Positions 7,767-16,026 of a stretch of DNA of 64,000 bases are shown piece after piece. Under the pieces are notes generated by a model. The model was given only the letters and a program-made list of their open reading frames with translations, was not told the DNA's origin and searched no databases. A program made the position numbers and the translations under genes. The DNA is taken from the NCBI GenBank assembly GCA_004431415.1, contig QPMI01000633.1, positions 62,001 to 126,000 on the forward strand. Direction: 5' to 3'. Source of the DNA: Cyanophora paradoxa (lineage: Eukaryota; Glaucocystophyceae; Cyanophorales; Cyanophoraceae). How positions within the stretch are numbered: the first letter of the stretch is position 1; every line of letters starts with the position of its first letter.

Positions 7767-10700
7767 CCGCTACAATCATCATCATTTTGTGGTGTTGTAT
7801 AACATCCTGTTTGTCCGGTTCTTGGTGTCCATCCTGTAACAGTCCAATTATTTGCGCTTCTATCTGATGAAACCACATCTAATTGGTCGAAATCGTAACC
7901 TTTTGGTATTGTGGTTCCGCCAATTTGTAAAGTGGTAGCATTCACAGTTCCTGTTACAGTTCCACCTGTTAGAGGTAGATAATTAGCAAGTGCCGCCGTT
8001 AAATCGGTATCTGTAACAAAATCTGTAACAGCTAACTGTAATTCTGTATTTGTAACATAATCTTTGTTTTCTAAGTAATCATCTGTAACAACACCGGAAA
8101 GGGTTGTATTGTGTAAGTTTTTCGCCGCCATTCTCTGATTGACTTCTAAGGCGCCACCTGATAACGTTTTTATCCACGCCATCTCACATTTTCCGTGATC
8201 ATCTGTGGGTTGTCCCACAACAGGAAGGTAGTTTACAACTTTCTCCCTTGTGAAAACTATCTTAGGTCTTGCTCCATCATATGCGCTTTGATCTGTTACA
8301 TTTACTTGTATCGCTGCTGAAAAATCCGCTACTTGTCCTGTTTCACCCGGGTGATAATTCGTGACATAGATACTGGGGAAAGTATCATTAATTCCTACAT
8401 TAAAATCGCCACTATACACTCCATTTACGATTGGATCCCTGGGTAATCTTACTGCAAGAGTTCCCACCATCGGTGTGCCGTCTTGACCTGTAAATGAACC
8501 ATTGAGACTAACATAATGATCATTCAAAAATAGCCTTTCAGGTGTATTACTCGATTGGTAAAGTGTGACTCCATTAAAAACGTTTCCGATTGCATTCAAT
8601 TGGGCAAAAACTGGCTGTTCGTCTATTTCGTCCCAATTGTGCCTATGTGCAAAATCTGTGATTTGCGCTTTTGTGTGAGTATGGTCAAAATCTGTGATTT
8701 GCGCTTTTGTGTGAGTATGGTCAAAATCTGTGATTTGCGCTTTTGTGTGAGTATGGTCAAAATCTGTGATTTGCGCTTTTGTGTGAGTATGGTCAAAATC
8801 TGTGATTTGCGCTTTTGTGTGAGTATGGTCAAAATCTGTGATTTGCGCTTTTGTGTGAGTATGGTCAAAATCTGTGATTTGCGCTTTTGTGTGAGTATGG
8901 TCAAAATCTGTGATTTGCGCTTTTGTGTGAGTATGGTCAAAATCTGTGATTTGCGCTTTTGTGTGAGTATGGTCAAAATCTGTGATTTGCGCTTTTGTGT
9001 GAGTATGGTCAAAATCTGTGATTTGCGCTTTTGTGTGAGTATGGTCAAAATCTGTGATTTGCGCTTTTGTGTGAGTATGGGCAAAATCTGTGATCTGATC
9101 TTTGGTGTGTGTGTGGTTTTGTATCCAACCTTGAACCACATTAGAGGTTGGATGATGAGGTAAATTTGCATTGCTTATAACTGTAAGGTAATCTATTACA
9201 GTATCAGGTGAGGTTATTTTTAATCCTCTGTAAATATTCAGAGTCTGGGTATGAGTGAATCCATATTTTTGTTGAATGTAATACCTCACAGCATTCTTTT
9301 CAGAAGTTGTCAAAGCCCTATTGAAAACAATCAACTCGGAAATACCACCATTCACAATATTACCAAATCCGAAATGATTGACAGTATTATCTGGTAGATA
9401 ATTCGTTCCTACAAGTGTTTGAATATCTACTCCATTTAACCCGACTGTGTAGCTGTTTGGAGTAATTGTTTGGTCAGTGTAATACCATGTATTTATTAAA
9501 GAAGGAACCGTAATAACTGGGCGGGTTTGGGATACTCCATTAATAGTAAACTGGTTCATTCCAATAGCAGTAGAAGATGTTGCCCCATAATAACAATATC
9601 GTGATGGAGAGGCGCTTCTGTAAAGTCTCAAATGAACTTGCATAGAAGAGGTAGTTGGATGATATTTTCCCACAAAGAAAAATGTAAGCCCATTTGAGAA
9701 ATCAATAGTCCTTGTAGCAGAGGTATATGCATAAAAAGTGCCTGTTGGGTTTGAAACACTAACTTGGTTGTTGATTTCGGGATTGGTGTAATAGGAACTG
9801 ACTCCGGAGATAAACAAGTCTGGAACAACTGAATTTGGGACTCTACTTATTATAGTTGTATACGTTGCTGATTGACCTGGTTCTCCTGATGCCTTCCAAG
9901 CAAAAATGCAGTTCGAGATATTTAATGCTGGATCAAAGCTTGCTGGAACATCATACCATTCTCTGTAAACTTGATTCATGGTATTAAAATTGCCTGAACC
10001 AACTGTAAGAATTCCATTCACTTTTAGGTTGCTGGTCTCTATGTTGCTACTGTAAATATTACTATTAACCGTAAGATCTCCTGTGATCGTCCCACCAACA
10101 AGCGGAAGATATTTAGATAATTCCGCGGCAAATTCAGGTTTTGTTACATAATTTCCAAGCATAGCAAGAGTAACGAAATTAACGAGAATTACAGCCGTTA
10201 GGTAATCTTCTGTTACCACTCTCGAAATATCTTCATTGTGTATATTTTTTGCAGCCATTCTTTGATTGGCTTCGAGAACCCCACCATAATCTGTTTTAAT
10301 CCATGCAAGCTCTGCCCTTCCATAATTATCATTTGCAGTTCCCACTATGGGAATGTAGGAATACTTATCTCTGCTGAATACTATCATTGGTCTTGAACCA
10401 TCTAAGCTGCTTACATCTGCTACATGAACCTGTATAGCAGAGTTGTAATTTTGGTAGGTTGCTGGGTCTGTTGGGACTCTGAATGTATCTGTGGGAATGT
10501 CAGCCTCCATGTAGCTTGACACAAAGATATTTGGTATGGTTGCTCCTGGTTCAGGTGGTGGATTATAAGAGCCTGGTAATGTCCTAATATGAAGTGGTCC
10601 TCTCATAGCTGAATTCGCAAGTGTCCCATTCACATGAACATAGTGGTGATTCAAAAAGATCCTTTCAGGGACATTGCAAGTCTGGTAAAGAGAAACTCCC

Positions 10701-10813
10701 AGAGTAGCAAGAGGCTCTACTTTTGCGAATTCTGGTTGGTCATTGATCTCATCCCAGGTGTGTTCATGGTTGCTTGCTGCAAACTTATCTGGTATCCCAT
10801 CCAGATCACCCAA
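7643..10813 (-). CDS. Fibre protein, central part with LamG-like domain and HTHTK repeats
   Basis: A segment of 1,056 codons. It opens with the fibre motif HEHTWDEINDQPEF, then a jelly-roll LamG/concanavalin-like domain (about residues 300-520, ending GGISELIVFNRALTTSE), then about twelve repeats of DHTHTKAQITDF (about residues 570-725), then a second copy of the N-terminal region (PERLFLNDHYV recurs after PERIFLNHHYV). Such ITDF.HTHTK repeats are typical of phage tail fibres. It joins the 10717-12186 frame at one end and the S74 part at the other, each by a one-base frame change. It likely forms a host-binding fibre on the particle. Confidence 0.8.
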   Translation of the reverse strand: MGDLDGIPDKFAASNHEHTWDEINDQPEFAKVEPLATLGVSLYQTCNVPERIFLNHHYVHVNGTLANSAMRGPLHIRTLPGSYNPPPEPGATIPNIFVSSYMEADIPTDTFRVPTDPATYQNYNSAIQVHVADVSSLDGSRPMIVFSRDKYSYIPIVGTANDNYGRAELAWIKTDYGGVLEANQRMAAKNIHNEDISRVVTEDYLTAVILVNFVTLAMLGNYVTKPEFAAELSKYLPLVGGTITGDLTVNSNIYSSNIETSNLKVNGILTVGSGNFNTMNQVYREWYDVPASFDPALNISNCIFAWKASGEPGQSATYTTIISRVPNSVVPDLFISGVSSYYTNPEINNQVSVSNPTGTFYAYTSATRTIDFSNGLTFFFVGKYHPTTSSMQVHLRLYRSASPSRYCYYGATSSTAIGMNQFTINGVSQTRPVITVPSLINTWYYTDQTITPNSYTVGLNGVDIQTLVGTNYLPDNTVNHFGFGNIVNGGISELIVFNRALTTSEKNAVRYYIQQKYGFTHTQTLNIYRGLKITSPDTVIDYLTVISNANLPHHPTSNVVQGWIQNHTHTKDQITDFAHTHTKAQITDFDHTHTKAQITDFDHTHTKAQITDFDHTHTKAQITDFDHTHTKAQITDFDHTHTKAQITDFDHTHTKAQITDFDHTHTKAQITDFDHTHTKAQITDFDHTHTKAQITDFDHTHTKAQITDFDHTHTKAQITDFAHRHNWDEIDEQPVFAQLNAIGNVFNGVTLYQSSNTPERLFLNDHYVSLNGSFTGQDGTPMVGTLAVRLPRDPIVNGVYSGDFNVGINDTFPSIYVTNYHPGETGQVADFSAAIQVNVTDQSAYDGARPKIVFTREKVVNYLPVVGQPTDDHGKCEMAWIKTLSGGALEVNQRMAAKNLHNTTLSGVVTDDYLENKDYVTNTELQLAVTDFVTDTDLTAALANYLPLTGGTVTGTVNATTLQIGGTTIPKGYDFDQLDVVSSDRSANNWTVTGWTPRTGQTGCYTTPQNDDDCSGCWMRWVVPTGMKSFYIQHMPWVIVDISISTGKLLMDINIS
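8640..9105 (-). repeat. 36-bp tandem repeat encoding DHTHTKAQITDF
   Basis: About twelve nearly identical 36-bp units (GTGTGAGTATGGTCAAAATC plus TGTGATTTGCGCTTTT). The near-identity at DNA level implies recent expansion or homogenisation. There are no variable spacers, so it is not a CRISPR array. Copy number probably varies and sets fibre length. Confidence 0.95.
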
Positions 10814-12186
10814 TCATGCCTGTGATCCTCTGGTGGGAATTTCTCTGGTTTACCTAAGATCTCATCCCAGTCATGGTTGTGATCCTCTGGTGGAAATCTT
10901 GCTGGTTTGTTATTGATCTGCTCCCAATCTGGGAAGAACTCCCAAATCTCTGGGCGAAATCCATCTGGTAATAATTCTTCATGGGGTTCATATGGTTGCT
11001 CATAATCAACAACTGGTGGTTCGAGACCATCTGCTAAATATTCCTCATGGGGTTCATAATTCTGCTCATATTCATACTCTTGTGGATCTAAACCATCTGG
11101 TAAATACTCTTCCTCATTGGGATCATATTGATCATATTCATACTCTTGTGGGTCGAAACCATCAGGTAGGTATTCCTCCTCATCTGGAACGAATTGGTAT
11201 TCGTCAAGCTCCAAAATATCAATTTCAGGAGGTAAATATTGCTCATCAATTTGCTTTCTTGGTTCAATTATAGGTTTATTTCGAACTTGCTCCCAACTCA
11301 CAATGTGTTGACCAAAAGGAACTGTCTCATCTGCTGTGTATTCTCTTCCGGGTTGTTTTTTTGGTGTAAGATCTGGTGGATCCCATGGTAACGGAAATGG
11401 AACTGGAACAGGTCCGTAATGTTCAAATATTTCTCTTATCGTTTTCTCACTAACAAGTTTCTCGCCATTTGCATACACGTTGCTACCGTGAATATTTCGC
11501 CACTGTCGGGTTCTAATACCAAGATCTTTTGTGTTTGAAAACAAAGGTAGTAAATGTCGATCCATTTCGACAAGATCGGGATGTAGATGAATCGCTACTG
11601 GTTGAGTGGGACTACTATTAATGGTTATTGATGGTTTTTGTTGGTGAACGTCTTTCGGAGTAAAAAACCCAAAAGGTTCATTTTTCGCAAAATCATAAGT
11701 AATGTCTTTTGGGTATACATTATTTGTGATACATACTTGATTCGCATTAGGAAAACTACCTACTTGTAAGATTTGTGATGACTCGACGATTGGTGTGCTA
11801 CCTTCATTATAAATTCTTAGACCTGTATTCTGTTTACCTTTCTCATCTTGAACATTAAACACTAATCGCCCACTATCGAAACGCGTCGGAATATCGGGAT
11901 GGGTTTTACTTGTTTTAAGTTTCCGTTGTCTTCTTGTTGCTTTAATTTCGGCAACTTCGTTTTTTTTAACGTCTCCCAAACTGAAAGCAATACTTACATC
12001 TTCTCTGTTTGGGTCTGTTTGATTCAGCGATAAAGCATGCTCTCTGGATTGCGTCTTACTGGGTTTATCTGCGCTCTGATCAATAGAAGCCGATCCTTTG
12101 ATGGTGATATTATCGAAATTCACATGTTTAGGGTTTGTTTTACCACCACTTATTGTTTGTAAATTTGCTGGATAATTGAAACTCAT
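10717..12186 (-). CDS. Fibre protein, N-terminal part with acidic Pro-rich repeats
   Basis: 489 codons. The N-terminal region is basic (RRQRKLKTSK) and is followed by a globular part. A stalk follows with repeats of the type EEEYLPDGFDPQEYEYDQ (about residues 325-430) and ends in HDWDEILGKPEKF units. This motif continues without a break of pattern in the next frame (HDW then DLDGIPDKF), where a run of GGG near 10808-10812 needs one more G. Together the three frames span 6138-12186, about 2,000 codons. The start overlaps by 11 bp the open frame of the divergent patatin gene, but that gene's likely start lies at 12236. Confidence 0.7.
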   Translation of the reverse strand: MSFNYPANLQTISGGKTNPKHVNFDNITIKGSASIDQSADKPSKTQSREHALSLNQTDPNREDVSIAFSLGDVKKNEVAEIKATRRQRKLKTSKTHPDIPTRFDSGRLVFNVQDEKGKQNTGLRIYNEGSTPIVESSQILQVGSFPNANQVCITNNVYPKDITYDFAKNEPFGFFTPKDVHQQKPSITINSSPTQPVAIHLHPDLVEMDRHLLPLFSNTKDLGIRTRQWRNIHGSNVYANGEKLVSEKTIREIFEHYGPVPVPFPLPWDPPDLTPKKQPGREYTADETVPFGQHIVSWEQVRNKPIIEPRKQIDEQYLPPEIDILELDEYQFVPDEEEYLPDGFDPQEYEYDQYDPNEEEYLPDGLDPQEYEYEQNYEPHEEYLADGLEPPVVDYEQPYEPHEELLPDGFRPEIWEFFPDWEQINNKPARFPPEDHNHDWDEILGKPEKFPPEDHRHDWVIWMGYQISLQQATMNTPGMRSMTNQNSQK

Positions 12187-12235
12187 CCCTGCATGCTCTA
12201 CATATAGAGATTTATTAAATTTCGATAAAGTAAAG

Positions 12236-13792
12236 ATGCCTCAAAAGATCGTTTTAGCGTTGTCTGGCGGGGGTGCGCGTGGTATCATCATAACAAGGTT
12301 ACTAACAGAAATTGAAAATAGAACTGGTAGACGTATAATAAATCTTGTCGATCTTGTAAGCGGAACATCCACAGGTGGTATAATTGCTATTGGGTTAAAC
12401 ATCAGACATCCTGAGATGCCCTATGAACCGAAACTAACCGCTAACGATTTGCATAATATATATCTAACACAATTACCGTTAATTTTTGCGAATCCGCGAA
12501 ATATCATTGAAAATGCCCTTTTCAATACAAAATACGATGCTACACCACTGGAAAGTGCGATTTATTCAGTAACTGGTGAATCACTCATAAGAGATTCTCT
12601 AAAAGACATTGTGATTACATCTTTTGATACTCAATATATGAAACCAATATTTATAACAAACGATAACAAATACAATTTTTTGCCGAATAAAATAGTAGCG
12701 CGTGCTACATCTGCTGCTCCAACATACTTTTCACCTGTTAGCATTGTAGATTTCAATAATGGCGTAATTGCTTCTCTGATTGATGGCGCAATTTCAGGAA
12801 ACAATAACCCAAGTGTATGCGGTTATAGTCATGCAAAAAAGATTTATAATGAAGATGATGAAATTATAGTTATAAGTATATCTTGTGGTGAGGTTGATGC
12901 AAATTTAGAATCTGAATATTTCGGATATGCTTATGAGACTGTGAATAGCTGGGGTATTCTTTCATGGATTGCTTCAACAGAAGGAAGCCCATTAATTAAT
13001 ATGCTAATGGCTGCAAGCGAACTATCCGCTCTTGATAAAATGGAAGAATTACTACCTCCAAATCTTGACCAAGGATATAATAGATATTTCCGTCTTTCTG
13101 TTCCGCTTCCAAATGATATAGTTCGATCACTTGATGATACATCTAAGATACCTGAAATGCTCGCATTCACTGAAACGTATATTGCTGCAAATGACGCTAT
13201 GATAAATAGACTCTGTGATTTACTTGTAACAAATTATGAGATTAATAACCCTGTCAGATCGTATATATCTTCCACTCTTAATAACATACCTCCCATTGAC
13301 GCTAATTGGTATCTTCTGTCAGATAATGCGTTTTCTGCTTCGTCTGCGAAATTCGGAAAAGAGGCATTTAAAGCCCGCCCATCATTAACAGGATGGGAAG
13401 CGAACGCATCCGCCATAAACGGAGTATGGGAAACGCCAACTGAATATTTGCAAATTGCTTTTCCATATACATATGAAATCGCTTCTATAATTGCTTATGG
13501 TTCAGGTATAACAACTGCGTTTATTAAAACTTTCAATGTTGCGACATCGCAAGATGGTTTAACATGGTCCTTCATCAAATCTGATGGTGTAAATAGAATC
13601 TTTGTATGTGAAAATATAAATAATGCTAATAACTCTGGGGATGTATCATATGCTACGGGTTTCCCGCTTATAATTAACGATGTATTTAATATACGTTATT
13701 CTTTGAGAATTCAATATATTCGTATTTATCCATTAGTATATATAAATGCTCCAACTATGAGAGTCGATGTGACGGGCGCATTTATACGGTAG
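12236..13792 (+). CDS. Patatin-like phospholipase fused to a discoidin-like domain
   Basis: 518 residues from the ATG at 12236, preferred over the upstream extension because it follows an ATAAAGTAAAG leader like that of the integrase gene. The patatin domain has the anion hole GGGARG (11-16), nucleophile GTSTG (Ser45) and DGA (Asp183), so the Ser-Asp dyad is complete. The C-terminal 140 residues or so (from NWYLLSDNAFSASS on) match the pattern of an F5/8 C (discoidin) beta-sandwich, with GWEA, LQIAFPYTYEI and YIRIYPL strands. Patatins release fatty acids from membrane lipids. Fused to a glycan- or lipid-binding fold it could act in entry or egress (inference). Confidence 0.88.
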   Translation: MPQKIVLALSGGGARGIIITRLLTEIENRTGRRIINLVDLVSGTSTGGIIAIGLNIRHPEMPYEPKLTANDLHNIYLTQLPLIFANPRNIIENALFNTKYDATPLESAIYSVTGESLIRDSLKDIVITSFDTQYMKPIFITNDNKYNFLPNKIVARATSAAPTYFSPVSIVDFNNGVIASLIDGAISGNNNPSVCGYSHAKKIYNEDDEIIVISISCGEVDANLESEYFGYAYETVNSWGILSWIASTEGSPLINMLMAASELSALDKMEELLPPNLDQGYNRYFRLSVPLPNDIVRSLDDTSKIPEMLAFTETYIAANDAMINRLCDLLVTNYEINNPVRSYISSTLNNIPPIDANWYLLSDNAFSASSAKFGKEAFKARPSLTGWEANASAINGVWETPTEYLQIAFPYTYEIASIIAYGSGITTAFIKTFNVATSQDGLTWSFIKSDGVNRIFVCENINNANNSGDVSYATGFPLIINDVFNIRYSLRIQYIRIYPLVYINAPTMRVDVTGAFIR

Positions 13793-14436
13793 AAAAAGAG
13801 GGATTTTTTTCCGATTTTTTGATTATATATATGTATATGTATATGTATATGTATATATGTCGGAGGTTTGTGTATATATAGGGTATATATGTCGGAGGTT
13901 TGTGTATATATAGTGTATATATGTCATGACGTCATTGTATATATGCGGTATATATGTCGTGACGTCATAGGGGGGAAGAAGTGTGATATGATAACTGGGG
14001 GATGAAGTATGATAACTGGGGGGAAGAAGTATGATATGATAACTGGGGGATGAATTATGATAACTGGGGGATGAATTATGATAACTGGGGGATTAATTAT
14101 GATAACTGGGGGGAAGTATGATAACTGGGGGGGAGAAGTATGATAACTGGGGGGGAGAAGTATGATAACTGGGGGGGAGAAGTATGATAACTGGGGGGGA
14201 AAGTATGATATGATATGATATGATAACCGGGGGGAGAGGTATGATATGATAACCCCACAGTAGGGATGCCCCACAGTAGGGACTTTTTAATTTTCCACCA
14301 AATTATTTAATTTTGGGTTCCGGAACCCAAGAATTCCCCCAAAATCATACACACTGCTGTAACTCTTCACCAACTCATCAACTATTAAACCCGCGACCAT
14401 CACCGGAATCCTCTTTGCATTTTCTACACATCTTTG
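13793..14436. repeat. Low-complexity tandem repeats, no gene seen
   Basis: First come TATATG repeats (about 13826-13860), then two copies of a GTCGGAGGTTTGTGTATATA unit, then two TGACGTCAT palindromes. About fifteen copies of TATGATAACTGGGGG with variable A/G spacers follow (about 13972-14252). A doubled CCCCACAGTAGGGA ends the block (14255-14283). The stretch 14284-14436 holds nothing recognisable. The block separates the 3' ends of the patatin gene and the integrase gene. Confidence 0.85.
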
Positions 14437-15837
14437 CTACTTTTGCGAACTGGATCTTAGATTTACCCGGGTTTGTGGGGCTGAATATGTCTCTTTTGAG
14501 GTCTGGAAGTCTGTATACCATCTCTGACTGTTGACTTCTGATAGTTTCTGGGTTCCTGCTATGGTCAACTTCTTTAATTCACGCTCCGCCTTACCTTTCT
14601 TCTTGGTTCTGGCTTGTGTTAACGGTTCGTCTGGGACATCATCCGCTTTTTCGATGCCTTCCTTGCGAATCGCCGAATCGACCCGGGCTTCTTCTTTCGC
14701 TTGTTCGAGTGCATCTACTGTGGGCGCTTCGTGATACTCAACACCTTTGATTGGTAACAGTTCATGAAAAGCAAACCTCCCTTCGACCATTTCACCGTTC
14801 GGGTTTCGCAACCGAAACTTGAAACCCTCTCTCCCTTCGACAGTATAAACGATTCGCGACCAATTGACACCCTGTTTAGCGAATGGGTTCTTTTCTATTC
14901 TCACTCTCACAAACATACCCTGTTTCACGCCATCTAAGTAAGCAATTGATTTCTTGAACCTCTCATCTTCTAATCCGATAATCTCACGGTAATGCTCTTC
15001 CGTCGTTTCTGCTGGTTTTCTCTTAGTTGCTGAGTGGATTGTATTGTTATAGTTATACTCAATGTCTCCCAATACATCGAAGAATCGGGCTGTGTTGTTT
15101 GCTATGCAATAGTTTGTGATCAATCGTTTGATCTGCTTGTTAAACGCTTCGATTCTACCTTGGCTTCGATGATCTGCGACATCGCTTGTCTGATGGTCTA
15201 TGAACTTCTTAGCAAGGTAATTCGTGAACATCGTATTTGTGAACTCGCTTCCGCTGTCACTCTGAATGCGAGCGATAGGTCGCGGAACTCTTCGTTGTAA
15301 CTGCTCAAACGCCGCAAGTGCCGTAAGAGCGCTCTTATCTCTCATCGGAATGATGTAACCGGTGCGTAAGGTCGATTCCATCGCGGACATGAACGTATCG
15401 TAACCGTCGTTTTGGTTCTTGTATGCCGGGAAGAAGAGCAGATCGATTACGTAGGTATCGAGAGGTTGCCGAATCGGAATCATCGGATCTCTCTTTCTTG
15501 AAAGAGTCGGTGCGTTGATCTGAACGACTTCCTGTTTATCATACCATTCTCTCATTTTTTTGTAATCCTCCTCCGGTAGTTCCTTTCTCATTGCCCCGAA
15601 ACCCTTGTAACCCGTGCGCGGATCGTAAAACTTCTTCGCGATCTTTGATTCTTTCGTTACAGTCTCAGTAGGTAATGCCTCCGGGATCAGTTCTTTAACC
15701 ATCTCAGACTTCTTCAAGATTCGTGTGTTCTTCTCTTCGACCGGAATAGTGATTGGTAGCATGTTCCCTTGGTCTTCTTTCATGCTCTTCTTTACAATTT
15801 TAGGGACGGGTCGCAATCCTATCTGTGCTGAGGGCAT
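14437..15837 (-). CDS. Retroviral-type (rve, DD35E) integrase
   Basis: 466 residues. The catalytic core has Asp132 (DTYVIDLLFF), Asp194 (IQSDSGSEFT) and Glu230 (QGRIEAFNK), that is DD35E spacing. A C-terminal SH3/chromo-like beta domain (GMFVRVRIEKNPFAKQG) and a basic tail (RTKKKGKAERELKK) follow. It would insert the linear element into host DNA and create the 6-bp duplication seen at its ends. The ATG directly follows AATAAAGTAAAG. All catalytic residues are present, so it looks functional. Confidence 0.95.
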   Translation of the reverse strand: MPSAQIGLRPVPKIVKKSMKEDQGNMLPITIPVEEKNTRILKKSEMVKELIPEALPTETVTKESKIAKKFYDPRTGYKGFGAMRKELPEEDYKKMREWYDKQEVVQINAPTLSRKRDPMIPIRQPLDTYVIDLLFFPAYKNQNDGYDTFMSAMESTLRTGYIIPMRDKSALTALAAFEQLQRRVPRPIARIQSDSGSEFTNTMFTNYLAKKFIDHQTSDVADHRSQGRIEAFNKQIKRLITNYCIANNTARFFDVLGDIEYNYNNTIHSATKRKPAETTEEHYREIIGLEDERFKKSIAYLDGVKQGMFVRVRIEKNPFAKQGVNWSRIVYTVEGREGFKFRLRNPNGEMVEGRFAFHELLPIKGVEYHEAPTVDALEQAKEEARVDSAIRKEGIEKADDVPDEPLTQARTKKKGKAERELKKLTIAGTQKLSEVNSQRWYTDFQTSKETYSAPQTRVNLRSSSQK

Positions 15838-15864
15838 CTTTACTTTATTTTCAATATATTAATA

Positions 15865-16026
15865 ATGGACGAGCCGGTTTGGACAGAACACCCGAAACCA
15901 AACTACTTTGCGATCGATCCAAATGACCCCGGTTTAAGGTGCATATGGTTGCTGCATCTGATCCGTGGTTTGCTGCTACTTGGAGATCGAAAAAATAAAA
16001 AGAGAAGTATTGAGCAAGTATATTAA
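15865..16026 (+). CDS. Possible small gene filling the integrase-PolB gap (53 aa)
   Basis: An ATG-to-stop frame covers the gap between the integrase start and the PolB stop and overlaps the latter by 4 bp. The predicted peptide has a hydrophobic stretch (IWLLHLIRGLLLLG) followed by a basic tail (DRKNKKR), like a small single-pass membrane protein. No homologue is recognised. In an otherwise tightly packed element a 185-bp gap with a full-length frame is suggestive but not proof. Confidence 0.35.
   Translation: MDEPVWTEHPKPNYFAIDPNDPGLRCIWLLHLIRGLLLLGDRKNKKRSIEQVY

Noticed and set aside
8640-9105. Possible CRISPR array
   Set aside because: The units are directly contiguous, without variable spacers, and lie in a coding frame.
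8555-9163. Long plus-strand frame of CDLRFCVSMVKI repeats
   Set aside because: Antisense shadow of the 36-bp fibre repeat; no homology and no independent signals.
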